Source of the DNA: Longimicrobium sp. | GTDB taxonomy: Bacteria > Gemmatimonadota > Gemmatimonadetes > Longimicrobiales > Longimicrobiaceae | Reading direction: 5' to 3' | Assembly (NCBI RefSeq): GCF_035474595.1 | Contig: NZ_DATIND010000061.1 | Span: 1-64,000 of the forward strand | Length of the DNA: 64,000 nt | In this document: one piece after another, positions 53,117 through 62,134 of the stretch | Position numbering within the stretch: the stretch's first letter is position 1 | Layout: each line of letters starts with the position of its first letter | The notes under the pieces: model-generated | What the model was told of the DNA's origin: nothing | Database searches by the model: none | What the model saw: the letters and a program-made list of their open reading frames with translations, nothing else | Position numbers and translations under genes: made by a program

Positions 53117-54390
53117 GCCGCCTGCCGGTCGATCGCCCCGGCCGCCGGGCCGCCGCCGCGGCCGTCCTCGCGCTCCTCGCGGTCTCGACCGGCGCGCGAG
53201 CGCAGCTGACGATGCGGGTGCGCGTGCCGGCGGGGACGCCGGACACGGCGAGCGTCTTCGTCGCCGGCAGCTTCAACGTCTGGAATCCGGCGAACGCCAG
53301 CTATCGCCTGACGCGGACGGGAGATGGAGAGTATTCCATCACCCTTCCGGCGGACGTCCGCGGGGGGATCGAGTTCAAGTTCACGCGCGGCTCGTGGGAG
53401 CGGGTGGAGACGGACAGCGCGGGCGGCGGCGTGAACAACCGCCACTTCATCGTCCCCGCCGAGGGCGCGGCGGCGTGGACCGGGGCCGTCGCCGCGTGGC
53501 AGGACCCCGCGAAGATCCAGCCGCGCGCCCCCTCGCGGACGGCCTCGGTCGCCGTGCTGGACACCGCCTTCGCCATCCCGCAGCTGGGGCGGGCGCGGCG
53601 CGTGTGGATCTACCTTCCGCCCGGCTACGCATCGTCCAACCGCCGGTACCCCGTGCTGTACATGCACGACGGGCAGAACGTGTTCGACAACGCGACGAGC
53701 GGCTTCGGCGAGTGGGGGGTGGACGAGACGCTGGACAGCCTCCGCGCGCGCGGCGACCGCAGCGTCATCGTCGTCGCCGTCGACCACGGCGGGGCGAAGC
53801 GGCTGGACGAATACTCGCCGTGGCGCAACGCGCGCTACGGCGGTGGCGAGGGCGGCGTGTACGTGGACTTCCTGGTGAACACGCTGAAGCCGTTCGTCGA
53901 CCGGCGCTTCCGCACCCTGCCGGACCGGCTGGACACGGGGATCGCGGGATCGAGCATGGGCGGGCTGATCTCGCTCTACGCCGTCCTGAAGTACCCGCGC
54001 GTCTTCGGCCGGGCGGGCGTGTTCTCTCCCGCGCTCTGGTTCTCCGATTCCATCTTCGCCATGGCGCGCGCGGCGCGGCCGCCGCTGCCGGGAACGCGGA
54101 TCTGGTTCGTCACCGGCGCGCACGAGGGCGACACGCCGGAGGTGTACGTGAACGACCAGCGGCGGATGATCGCCACCCTCGCCGCGTCCGGCTTCCGCGT
54201 GGGAGCGCAGGTGGACTCCGCCGTCCGCGCGGACGGGCAGCACAGCGAGTGGTTCTGGCGCCGCGAGTTCCCGCTCGCCTACCGCTGGCTCTTCGCATCT
54301 CCCACGACGGGGAATGGAGATGCGTCCGCGGGGCGGCGGCACGCGCGCCGGACGCGCCATCCCCGCGCAACTCCGACGGGAACGCACTGA
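53113..54390 (+). CDS. CBM20-like starch-binding domain fused to an exported esterase
   Basis: A 425-residue protein with a Sec signal (1-30). Residues about 32-115 have the CBM20/48 pattern (VFVAGSFNVWNPANASYRL, then GIEFKFTRGSWERVE). Residues 160-400 are an esterase-D/enterochelin-esterase-type alpha/beta hydrolase: nucleophile S281 in GSSMGG, and the final His in DGQHSEWFW. YLPPGYASSNRRYPVLYMHDGQNVF precedes. It would remove ester groups from bound glucan or related polymer; the substrate is inferred. The last 30 residues are low-complexity. Confidence 0.82.
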   Translation: MSRLPVDRPGRRAAAAAVLALLAVSTGARAQLTMRVRVPAGTPDTASVFVAGSFNVWNPANASYRLTRTGDGEYSITLPADVRGGIEFKFTRGSWERVETDSAGGGVNNRHFIVPAEGAAAWTGAVAAWQDPAKIQPRAPSRTASVAVLDTAFAIPQLGRARRVWIYLPPGYASSNRRYPVLYMHDGQNVFDNATSGFGEWGVDETLDSLRARGDRSVIVVAVDHGGAKRLDEYSPWRNARYGGGEGGVYVDFLVNTLKPFVDRRFRTLPDRLDTGIAGSSMGGLISLYAVLKYPRVFGRAGVFSPALWFSDSIFAMARAARPPLPGTRIWFVTGAHEGDTPEVYVNDQRRMIATLAASGFRVGAQVDSAVRADGQHSEWFWRREFPLAYRWLFASPTTGNGDASAGRRHARRTRHPRATPTGTH

Positions 54391-54414
54391 AGGCAGGAAC
54401 GCGGAGCCGATCGT

Positions 54415-54515
54415 GCGAATCGTCAGCGCACGTGCGGCCTCGGCTATAGATCCTTCGGCCTGCAACCGCTGGTGCGGGGACACACATGGCGTGGTCGGCC
54501 TCAGGATGACGTCTC
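54415..54515. repeat. Long palindromic repeat, right half
   Basis: GCACGTGCGGCCTCGGC, inner arm ATAGATCCTTCGGCCTGC and outer arm ending GCCTCAGGATGACGTC are present; left arms are missing. Confidence 0.75.
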
Positions 54516-54659
54516 TGTGCGTTTTACGGTTTGCACAGCGATCGTAGGGATCGATACGAGAAGGACGCGGACGGCGGCGCATCTCCCGACGTCCGTGCGA
54601 GACAGACCAACCGCCGCGGGCCCATCTCCCGCGGCGCCATCTCCACCTGAGGACCCGAC

Positions 54660-56285
54660 ATGCGCCGGAACGCACTCGCCTCGCTCTCCATCGCCGCCCT
54701 GGTGGTCGCCGTGCCCGCCACCGCGCAGGTGCCGGCCGCGCCCGACACGGCGTGGGAGCGCGGCGGCACCTGCTACGAAGTGTTCGTCCGCTCCTTCCAG
54801 GACAGCAACGGCGACGGAATTGGCGACCTGAACGGGCTGATCCAGAAGCTGGACTACATCAACGACGGCAACCCGCAGTCGCAGCGCGACCTGGGCGCCA
54901 ACTGCATCTGGCTGATGCCGGTGGCCGAAAGTCCCAGCTACCACGGCTACGACGTCAGCAACTACTACCGCGTGGAGCCGGACTACGGGACGAACGACGA
55001 CTTCAAGCGGCTGATGGCCGAGGCGCACCGCCGCGGCATCCGCGTGCTGGTGGACATGGTGCTGAACCACTCGTCCAGCGAGCACCCGGCGTTCCAGGCC
55101 GCGCTGCGCGACCCCAGTTCCCCCTACCGCAGCTGGTACCGCTTCTCGCCCACCGAGCCGGGGCCCGGGCCGTGGGGCGGCCCCGCGTGGCGCAAGTCGC
55201 CCGTGCGCGACGAGTACTTCTACGGGGTGTTCTGGGAGGGGATGCCGGACCTGAACTACCAGACGCCCGCGGTGCGCGAGGAGGCGAAGAAGGTCGCCAC
55301 CTTCTGGCTCACGGAGATGGGCGTCGACGGCTTCCGCCTGGACGCCGTGCCGTACCTGGTCGAGGAAGGCACCGTGCTCTCCGGCTCGCCGGGGACGCAC
55401 GCGCTGCTGCGCGAGTACGCGGCGCACGTGAACCGCGTGAAGCCGGGCGCCTACACCGTGGGCGAGGTGTGGGACAGCACCGCGGCGATGCTCCAGTACT
55501 ACCCCGACCAGCTGACGTCGTACTTCACCTTCGAGGTGTCGGACTCGCTGCTGGCGGCGGTGAACCGCGGCTCGGCGAAGAACCTGCTGGCCGGCTATCT
55601 CCGCCTGCAGCAGGCGCTTCCGCCCACGCGCTACTCGCCGTTCCTGCGCAACCACGACCAGACGCGCACGATGACCGTCTTCGGCGGCGACCGGGCGAAG
55701 GCGCGGCTGGCGGCGGTGCTCCTGCTCACCCTTCCCGGCATCCCCTTCGTCTACTACGGCGAGGAGATCGGGATGAGCGGCGACAAGCCGGACGAGCGCC
55801 TGCGCACGCCGATGCAGTGGACCGGCGCGCCAGGCGCCGGCTTCACCACCGCGAAGCCGTGGGAGGCGCTGCAGCCCGATTCGGCCACCGCGAACGTGGC
55901 CGCGGAGGAGCGCGATCCCCGCTCGCTGCTCAATCTCTACCGCGGCCTGATCCACGGGCGCGCGGCCAACCCCGCGCTGGCGGCCGGCAGGCTCATTCCC
56001 GTGACTGCCTCGCACGACGCCGTGGCGGCGTACCTGCGCCGCGATGGCGGCCGCGCCGTGCTCGTCGTCGCCAACCTGGGGAAGACGCCGGTCTCCGGCG
56101 CGACGCTGGCCGCCGCGGCCGGGGCGCTGCAGCCGGGCCGCTACCTGCCGACGGACCTGCTGACCCACGCCTCCGCCACGCCGCTGACGGTGGGCCGCGC
56201 CGGTGCGGTGAGCGGATACGTCCCCTTCGGCACCCTGGTGCCGGGCGAGGTGCACGTGCTCGATCTCACGCGCGTGGGGCGGTAG
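54660..56285 (+). CDS. Exported GH13 alpha-glucosidase/amylase
   Basis: A 541-residue protein, Sec signal 1-22. Nucleophile D228 in GFRLDAVPYL, acid E269 in YTVGEVWDS and D333 in RNHDQTR. DGIGDLNGLIQKLDYI and DMVLNHSS are regions I and II; MSGDKPDERLRTPMQWTGAP is typical of alpha-glucosidases/trehalose synthases. ELLTHASATPLTVG-type end gives the C-terminal sandwich domain. Acts on maltodextrin or maltose. Its ATG follows GAGGACCC. Confidence 0.9.
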   Translation: MRRNALASLSIAALVVAVPATAQVPAAPDTAWERGGTCYEVFVRSFQDSNGDGIGDLNGLIQKLDYINDGNPQSQRDLGANCIWLMPVAESPSYHGYDVSNYYRVEPDYGTNDDFKRLMAEAHRRGIRVLVDMVLNHSSSEHPAFQAALRDPSSPYRSWYRFSPTEPGPGPWGGPAWRKSPVRDEYFYGVFWEGMPDLNYQTPAVREEAKKVATFWLTEMGVDGFRLDAVPYLVEEGTVLSGSPGTHALLREYAAHVNRVKPGAYTVGEVWDSTAAMLQYYPDQLTSYFTFEVSDSLLAAVNRGSAKNLLAGYLRLQQALPPTRYSPFLRNHDQTRTMTVFGGDRAKARLAAVLLLTLPGIPFVYYGEEIGMSGDKPDERLRTPMQWTGAPGAGFTTAKPWEALQPDSATANVAAEERDPRSLLNLYRGLIHGRAANPALAAGRLIPVTASHDAVAAYLRRDGGRAVLVVANLGKTPVSGATLAAAAGALQPGRYLPTDLLTHASATPLTVGRAGAVSGYVPFGTLVPGEVHVLDLTRVGR

Positions 56286-56289
56286 AAAA

Positions 56290-56607
56290 GAAGTGCTAAG
56301 TCCCAAGTGCCAAGTCCTAAGTGGTGATACCGGATTCGGGGGAGCCATCGTGCGATCCGGCAGCGCACGTGCGACCTTGCCTATGGATCCTTCGGCCTGC
56401 AGCCGCTCGTGCGGGGATAACGGCGGTGTGGCCGGCCTCAGGATGACGTCTCTCTGGGTGCTTCCAGTGCACAGGTGATTGCCAGATCTGGTGTAACTGC
56501 TCGATCGGCGTGCTGTGTTGACTCAGCACTCAGCACTCAGCACTCAGCACTCAGCACTTAGGACTTAGGACTTAGGACTTAGGACTTAGGACTCAGGACT
56601 CAGGACT
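56290..56607. repeat. Inverted 7-bp arrays around a half palindromic repeat
   Basis: AGTCCCA/AGTGCCA/AGTCCTA units at 56290-56323 face ACTCAGC/GGACTTA/GGACTCA units at 56521-56607 (about twelve). Between them (56342-56455) lies a right half of the long palindromic repeat. This fills the gap 56286-56660; no gene is seen there. Confidence 0.8.
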
Positions 56608-56660
56608 TCGCCGTCGTCCAGCATCCCCATCTCCACATCCATCCGAACCGAGGGCCGGCC

Positions 56661-58091
56661 GTGACCAGGAGACCGCGTCTCAACTTCCCGCAGATGTTCA
56701 ACATGAGCTTCGGCTTCCTCGGCATCCAGTTCGGATGGGGGCTGCAGCTCGCGAACATGTCCGCGATCTACGAGCGGCTGGGCGCCACGCCCGACAACGT
56801 GCCGATCCTCTGGCTGGCCGCCCCGCTCACCGGCCTGCTGGTGCAGCCGATCGTGGGCGCGCTCAGCGACCGCACCTGGGGGCCGCTGGGGCGGCGCCGG
56901 CCGTACTTCCTGGTCGGCGCCATCCTGGCCTCCATCGCCCTGTTCTTCATGCCCACGTCGCGCACGCTGTGGATGGCGGCGGGGCTGCTGTGGATCCTGG
57001 ACGCCTCGATCAACATCTCGATGGAGCCGTTCCGCGCGTTCGTGGCCGACAAGCTGGACGTGAGCCAGCGGACCGCCGGCTTCGTGATGCAGTCGTTCTT
57101 CATCGGCGTGGGGCAGAGCCTGGCGAACGTGCTTCCGTACCTGCTCCGCCAGATGGGCGTCACCGGGAACACCGCCAGCGGGATCCCGCTCACGGTGAAG
57201 TACTCGTTCCAGGCGGGCGCGGTGGTGTTCATCGTCTGCGTGCTGTGGACGGTGTTCACCACCACCGAGTTCCCCCCCGAGGACATGGGCGCCCTGGACC
57301 GCGCGGAGCGGGGGCGGAGCGGGATCGGGACGCTGTTCGGCGAGATCGGCTCGTCCATCCGCGAGATGCCCGCCACCATGAAGCAGCTGGCGGTGGTGCA
57401 GTTCTTCACCTGGCTGGGGCTGTTCTGCATGTGGATGTTCTTCGGGCCGTCGGTGGCCCGGCACGTGTTCGGCGCGACCTCGGCGGGGAGCGAGCAGTAC
57501 GCGCGCGGCACGGAGTGGGGCGGCGTGGGCTTCGCCATCTACTCCATCACCTGCTTCGCCGTGGCGTTCGCGCTGCCGAAGCTGGCGGCGGCCAGCAGCC
57601 GGAAGACCACGCACGCCCTGGCGCTGGTGTGCGGCGCCATCGGCCTGCTGAGCGTTCCGCTCATCCACAACCAGTACCTGCTGCTGCTCACGATGGTGGG
57701 CGTGGGGATCGCGTGGGCGTCGATCCTCTCCATGCCGTACGCCATCCTTTCCGGGGCGCTGCCGGCGGCGCGGATGGGCGTGTACATGGGCGTGTTCAAC
57801 TTCTTCATCGTCATCCCCGAGATCTGCGCCTCGCTGGGGTTCAAGCGCGTCATCCGCCTGCTGTTCGGCGCCGACAACCCCAACACCCCGCTGTACATGG
57901 TGGTGGGCGGCGGCATCTGCCTGCTGGTGGCCGCCGCGCTGGTGACGCGGGTGCACGACGTGGGCGAGCCCGTGGGAGGCGAGGAGGCCGTCATCGACGC
58001 CGACGAGCACGAGTTCCTCACCATTGCCGAGTCCGCGCAGCCGGTGCCGAGCGACGCGCTGGTGAACCGCGACCCGCGCGACCGCTCCTGA
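56661..58091 (+). CDS. SLC45/GPH-type MFS sugar transporter
   Basis: A 476-residue protein with 12 spans, GTG start. [22 protein letters not shown] is TM1; [21 protein letters not shown] between TM2 and TM3 is the SLC45/sucrose-maltose carrier motif. [19 protein letters not shown] and FKRVIRLLF are further marks. A disaccharide proton symporter is inferred; maltose is the likely substrate in this locus. Stop overlaps the trehalase start by one base. Confidence 0.9.
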   Translation: MTRRPRLNFPQMFNMSFGFLGIQFGWGLQLANMSAIYERLGATPDNVPILWLAAPLTGLLVQPIVGALSDRTWGPLGRRRPYFLVGAILASIALFFMPTSRTLWMAAGLLWILDASINISMEPFRAFVADKLDVSQRTAGFVMQSFFIGVGQSLANVLPYLLRQMGVTGNTASGIPLTVKYSFQAGAVVFIVCVLWTVFTTTEFPPEDMGALDRAERGRSGIGTLFGEIGSSIREMPATMKQLAVVQFFTWLGLFCMWMFFGPSVARHVFGATSAGSEQYARGTEWGGVGFAIYSITCFAVAFALPKLAAASSRKTTHALALVCGAIGLLSVPLIHNQYLLLLTMVGVGIAWASILSMPYAILSGALPAARMGVYMGVFNFFIVIPEICASLGFKRVIRLLFGADNPNTPLYMVVGGGICLLVAAALVTRVHDVGEPVGGEEAVIDADEHEFLTIAESAQPVPSDALVNRDPRDRS

Positions 58092-59944
58092 TGATGAGCA
58101 GGGGGATGCCCTTCCCCGCCGCGCCGCCGGCGGCGCGCCTCGTGCGTGGCCCGGCGGCGCGCGCGTTCGGCATCGCGGCGCTGATCGCGATCGGGGGATG
58201 CGGCACGGCTGCGCGACCGCCATCGGCGGGGACGGTCGCCCCGCGCGCGACCGTCGCCGTGGACGGCGGGCGGTACGATCCGCCGGCCGCGCTCGGGCGG
58301 CTCTTCCACGACGTGCAGACGGCGCGCGTCTTCCCCGATTCCAAGACATTCGTCGACGCGCGGCCGCTTGCGCCCCCGGCGGAGATCGTGCGCCGCTACG
58401 CCGCCGCGCGCGACTCGGCGGGGTTCGACCTGCGCGCCTTCGTCGGCCGCTGGTTCGAGGCGCCGCGCGACGCATCGGCCAACGTGCGGAGCGACGGCGC
58501 GAAGTCGATGGAGGAGCACATCCGCCTCCTCTGGCCGGCGCTGACCCGCCAGCCGGACCGGGCGGACGCGCGCTCGTCCCTCATCCCCCTGCCGAACGCG
58601 TACGTGGTGCCGGGCGGGCGCTTCCGCGAGGTGTACTACTGGGATTCGTACTTCACCATGCTGGGGCTGGTGGAGAGCGGGCGGATGGACCTGGTGCGCA
58701 GCATGCTGGACAACTTCGCGTACCTCATCCGCACCACGGGCCACATCCCCAACGGCAACCGCACCTACTACCTGGGCCGCAGCCAGCCGCCCTTCTTCGC
58801 GGCGATGGTGTCGCTCTACGCGTCGCACGCCGACACCGCGGCGGCGCTGCGCTGGCTGGACGCGCTGGAGGCCGAGCACGCGTTCTGGATGGACGGCGCG
58901 GACCGGCTGGCTCCCGGCGAGGCGCACCGCCGCGTGGTGCGGATGCGCGACGGCTCGCTGCTGAACCGCTACTGGGACGACCGCCCGGAGCCGCGCCCGG
59001 AGTCGTACCGGGAAGACTGGACGACCGCGCAGACGCTGCCGGAGGGCGCGCGCGAGGCCTTCTACCGCAACGTCCGCGCGTCGGCGGAGAGCGGGTGGGA
59101 CTTCTCCAGCCGCTGGATGCGCGACCCCGCGGACCTGCGGACGCTGGAGACGACGGAGCTGGTGCCGGTCGATCTCAATTCTCTGCTCTACCACCAGGAG
59201 CGCACGATCGCCGCGCTGCGCGCCTTCCGCGCCCGCGCGGGGGATGCGGAGGTGGCGGCGCGCTACGCCCGCGCGGCGGAGGAGCGGCGCCGCGCGCTCC
59301 TCGCCGCCGCGTACGACATCGCGGATGGATTCTTCTACGACGTTCGCTGGCGCACCGGCGAGCGCGTGCGCGACCGGCCCACGCTGGCCGCCGCGGCGCC
59401 GCTCTACTTCGGCGTGGCGACGCCGGAGCAGGGGCGCGCGGTGGCGGCGCGGCTGCAGCGCGAGTTCCTGAAGCCGGGCGGCTTCGTGACCACCCTCGTC
59501 CGCTCCGGCCAGCAGTGGGACGCGCCGAACGGCTGGCCGCCGCTGGAGTGGATGGGGATGGAGGGCGTGCGCCGCTACGGCCGCGCGGACCTGGCCGACA
59601 CGGCCCGCGCGCGCTGGCTGGCCCTCAATCGCAAGACATGGTCGTCGACGGGGCGGATGGTGGAGAAGTACGACGTGATGGACATCACCCGCCCCGCCGG
59701 CGGCGGCGAGTACCCCACCCAGGACGGCTTCGGCTGGACCAACGGCGTCGCCCTCGCGCTCTCCGCGCAGGAGGCGCGGCGGACGTCGGGGATGATAGGG
59801 ACGGCGGGGACGGCGACGGGAGTGGCGAGTGCGATGGGAGATATCGTGAAAATGCGAGTGAACTCGCGGCTACAACCGCACGCAGTCCGCCTTCGCGGAC
59901 TTCATCGGCGCGAGGCAGGCTCGGGCGCGCGGCGCGAACGGTAG
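58091..59944 (+). CDS. GH37 trehalase, lipoprotein, with repeat-derived C-terminus
   Basis: A 617-residue protein with lipobox (IALIAIGGC). PGGRFREVYYWDSY (about 172-185), QWDAPNGWPPLEW (about 474) and GGGEYPTQDGFGWTNG (about 537) are the trehalase signatures; RSEAESGWDFSS-like ESGWDFSSRW gives the catalytic Asp region. Hydrolyses trehalose to two glucoses. The real domain ends near 560; residues 588-617 are encoded by a two-hairpin repeat (59854-59900) and its flank before the stop codon. Confidence 0.9.
   Translation: MMSRGMPFPAAPPAARLVRGPAARAFGIAALIAIGGCGTAARPPSAGTVAPRATVAVDGGRYDPPAALGRLFHDVQTARVFPDSKTFVDARPLAPPAEIVRRYAAARDSAGFDLRAFVGRWFEAPRDASANVRSDGAKSMEEHIRLLWPALTRQPDRADARSSLIPLPNAYVVPGGRFREVYYWDSYFTMLGLVESGRMDLVRSMLDNFAYLIRTTGHIPNGNRTYYLGRSQPPFFAAMVSLYASHADTAAALRWLDALEAEHAFWMDGADRLAPGEAHRRVVRMRDGSLLNRYWDDRPEPRPESYREDWTTAQTLPEGAREAFYRNVRASAESGWDFSSRWMRDPADLRTLETTELVPVDLNSLLYHQERTIAALRAFRARAGDAEVAARYARAAEERRRALLAAAYDIADGFFYDVRWRTGERVRDRPTLAAAAPLYFGVATPEQGRAVAARLQREFLKPGGFVTTLVRSGQQWDAPNGWPPLEWMGMEGVRRYGRADLADTARARWLALNRKTWSSTGRMVEKYDVMDITRPAGGGEYPTQDGFGWTNGVALALSAQEARRTSGMIGTAGTATGVASAMGDIVKMRVNSRLQPHAVRLRGLHRREAGSGARRER
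59854..59900 (+). repeat. Two-hairpin repeat, copy r, inside the trehalase 3' end
   Basis: GCGAG-TGAA-CTCGC, linker GGCTACAACCGCACGCA, GTCCGC-CTTC-GCGGAC. The G-C inner pair completes the set of four. Confidence 0.88.
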
Positions 59945-59990
59945 CGTTCGTCGCGATGCCGGCGTTCTCGCGCCCCGATGTCGCGGCCGC

Positions 59991-60035
59991 ATTCCCGCAG
60001 GGACTTTGTGCTGTTGTTGCCGCGAATTCATTCGC
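59991..60035 (-). repeat. Two-hairpin repeat, copy s
   Basis: Minus-strand reading GCGAA-TGAA-TTCGC; the second hairpin (TCCC/GGGA) has lost its outer pairs. It lies 117 bases before the lone peptide gene. Confidence 0.8.
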
Positions 60036-60152
60036 CATCCCAACGGGATTCGCCATCTTGCGCTCACACACCCGTCCCGCCAGGTTTTTCGCACGCGTGA
60101 CACCGGCTCAAGGCGAGCCGGTGCCCTCTCCCCGAACCCCGGAGACGTACGG

Positions 60153-60326
60153 ATGCGGAAGATGAAGCTGGATCCCGAGGCGCTGGTCGTGGACTCGTTC
60201 GCGTCCGTCGGGAGCACGGAGACCAGCGGGATTGGGGAAGGCAACGCGGTGGACGGCGGGGGGACGGTCCGCACCACCTGCGTGGGGAGCTGCGTCGACA
60301 CCGGAAGTCCCTGCGTAGCCTGCTGA
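60153..60326 (+). CDS. Lone leader-type short peptide (RiPP precursor-like)
   Basis: 57 residues. MRKMKLDPEALVVDSF matches the leader of the four peptides near 33 kb, followed by a GGGTV break and a core TTCVGSCVDTGSPCVAC with four Cys. It lacks the CGGTSC centre. GGAG lies 11 bases before the ATG. A 16-bp hairpin with a T-rich tail follows 21 bases after the stop, so it is a single-gene transcript. Confidence 0.75.
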   Translation: MRKMKLDPEALVVDSFASVGSTETSGIGEGNAVDGGGTVRTTCVGSCVDTGSPCVAC

Positions 60327-60346
60327 CGGCGCGCATCCCATGACGC

Positions 60347-60385
60347 AAGCAGGGTGGATGGCCACGTGAGCCATCCACCCTGCTT
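60347..60385 (+). terminator. Strong terminator after the lone peptide
   Basis: AAGCAGGGTGGATGGC pairs perfectly with GCCATCCACCCTGCTT (16 bp, 7-base loop), followed by CGTTTTCG. Confidence 0.88.
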
Positions 60386-60489
60386 CGTTTTCGTCCGTCG
60401 ACGGGGGCGAGCCGCGGGTCGAATCCCTCGTACCATACCCAATCCGGCGGATGAATCAGCGCATCCAGCCAAATCACGTGCTGTGGCGC

Positions 60490-60562
60490 CGATAGATCCT
60501 TCGGCCTGCAACCTCTCGTCTAGACGCTGGTTACGGTGTGGTCGGCCTCAGGATGACGTCGG
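60490..60562. repeat. Long palindromic repeat, right half
   Basis: ATAGATCCTTCGGCCTGC then GTGTGGTCGGCCTCAGGATG and ACGTC. Left arms are missing. It lies just beyond the phosphofructokinase stop. Confidence 0.75.
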
Positions 60563-60605
60563 CTTGACGCGGCGAGAACACACGAACCGATTCCCGGATT
60601 CCGTA

Positions 60606-61778
60606 TCAATCCCCGAACGACACGCCCATCCGCCGCGCCGTGCGCACCACCTCGTCGTCGATGGGAACGCGCTTGATGTCGGTGACGGCGTCGCCCAGGG
60701 GGACGCTGCGCACGTGGTTCCCCTGCAGCCCCACCATGCACCCGAAGTTGCCGCGCTCCACCGCGTGCACCGCCGCCGCGCCGAAGCGCAGCGCCAGGTT
60801 GCGGTCGTACGGCACCGGGCTGCCGCCGCGCTGGATGTGCCCCAGCGTCAGGCAGCGCGTGTCCTTCCCCGTCAGCGCCTCGAGCTCCACCGCCAGCCGG
60901 TCGCCGATTCCGCCGTAGCGCCCGGTCCCCTCCACGAAGCTGGGGAGGCCGCCCGCGGGGACCGCGCCCTCCGCGATCACCACGATGCTGAAGCGGCGGC
61001 GGGCCCGGTCGCGCTCCATGATCTTCTCCGCGATCCGCTCGGCCGAGAAGGGGATCTCGGGGATGAGGATCACGTCGGCGCCGCCGGCCAGCCCGCTCTC
61101 CAGCGCGATCCACCCGGTGTGGCGCCCCATCACCTGCACCACCATCACCCGCTGGTGCGCCTCGGCGGTGGAGTGGAGGCGGCCGATGGCTTCCGTCGCG
61201 ACGTCCACCGCGGTCTGGAAGCCGAAGGTCATGTCGGTGGCGCTCAGGTCGTTGTCGATCGTCTTCGGCACGCCCACCACGCGCAGGCCCTTCAGGAAGA
61301 GGCGGTGCGCGATCTTCAGCGAGCCGTCGCCGCCGATGGCGATCAGCGCGTCGATCTCCATCTCCGCGAAGCGCCCCATGATGTCGGCCGACGGGTCGCG
61401 GTCGCCCCACGTGCCGTCCGACTGCCGCACCTCCAGCCCGAACAGGTTGCCGCGCGCGGTGGTCCCCAGGATGGTGCCACCCAGGTGGGTGATGCCGCGC
61501 ACCCGCTCGGCCGAGAGCGGCACCATCCCCGGCTCGCCGTCGACCTCGTCGTGCAGCAGCCCCATGTAGCCGCGCCGGATCCCCAGCACCTCCCAGCCGT
61601 TCTCCAGCGCCGTCAGCGTGGCGGCGCGGATCACGGCGTTCAGCCCGGGAGCGTCGCCGCCCCCGGTGTTGATCGCGATCCGGCGGATGTTCAGGGAGCC
61701 GTCGGTGTGGACCGGGGTGCCGCGAGGGGCGGGAGATGCGTCTCGCGCGGGAGGCGGGGCGTGCAGCGTGGCGATCAC
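60606..61778 (-). CDS. pfkA: 6-phosphofructokinase
   Basis: A 390-residue enzyme that phosphorylates fructose 6-phosphate. NTGGGDAPGLNAVIR (residue 37 on) is the nucleotide loop; GGDGS is at 149-153; PKTIDND at 171-177 with the catalytic Asp; VMGRHTGWIAL and IQRGGSPVPYDRNLA follow. Gly in GGDGS is the ATP-type residue, while Lys in PKTIDND is usual in PPi-type and some ATP-type enzymes, so donor is not settled. The GTG start overlaps the stop of the small upstream gene. Confidence 0.9.
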   Translation of the reverse strand: MIATLHAPPPARDASPAPRGTPVHTDGSLNIRRIAINTGGGDAPGLNAVIRAATLTALENGWEVLGIRRGYMGLLHDEVDGEPGMVPLSAERVRGITHLGGTILGTTARGNLFGLEVRQSDGTWGDRDPSADIMGRFAEMEIDALIAIGGDGSLKIAHRLFLKGLRVVGVPKTIDNDLSATDMTFGFQTAVDVATEAIGRLHSTAEAHQRVMVVQVMGRHTGWIALESGLAGGADVILIPEIPFSAERIAEKIMERDRARRRFSIVVIAEGAVPAGGLPSFVEGTGRYGGIGDRLAVELEALTGKDTRCLTLGHIQRGGSPVPYDRNLALRFGAAAVHAVERGNFGCMVGLQGNHVRSVPLGDAVTDIKRVPIDDEVVRTARRMGVSFGD

Positions 61779-62134
61779 TCGGCCAGCGCCTCCCCGCGGA
61801 GCAGGGCGTCGTCCGCCGGGGAGGCCTCGACGCGGGTGATCCGGAACGGGTGCCAGTGGCGCTCGCGCTCGGCGTGCACCATCACCCGTCCGCCCGGCGT
61901 GTCGACGGCGAACACGCCGAAGTGCGCGCTCTCGGCAAGGGCACGCGTGGGCACGAACTCCTCGCTGAACAGCTGTTCGGCCAGGTGCCGCAGCTCCTTG
62001 GCCGAGGTGAACACCGCGCCCACCAGGTCCCGCAGCCCCGCGCCGGGCTCGGCGAAATCCGCCCGCTGCACCGCGTACGGCGCGGCGTGCATCCACTGCA
62101 CCTCACCCGTCGGCGTCCGAAACCGCGTCTCCAT
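61775..62134 (-). CDS. Small protein coupled to phosphofructokinase, unknown function
   Basis: A 119-residue soluble protein. WMHAAPYAVQRADFAEPGAG, AEQLFSEEFVPTRALAES and HFGVFAVDTPGGRVMVHAERE show an alpha/beta pattern without a motif I know. Its stop overlaps the phosphofructokinase start (GTGA), so the two are co-translated; a regulatory role is speculation. Confidence 0.65.
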   Translation of the reverse strand: METRFRTPTGEVQWMHAAPYAVQRADFAEPGAGLRDLVGAVFTSAKELRHLAEQLFSEEFVPTRALAESAHFGVFAVDTPGGRVMVHAERERHWHPFRITRVEASPADDALLRGEALAE

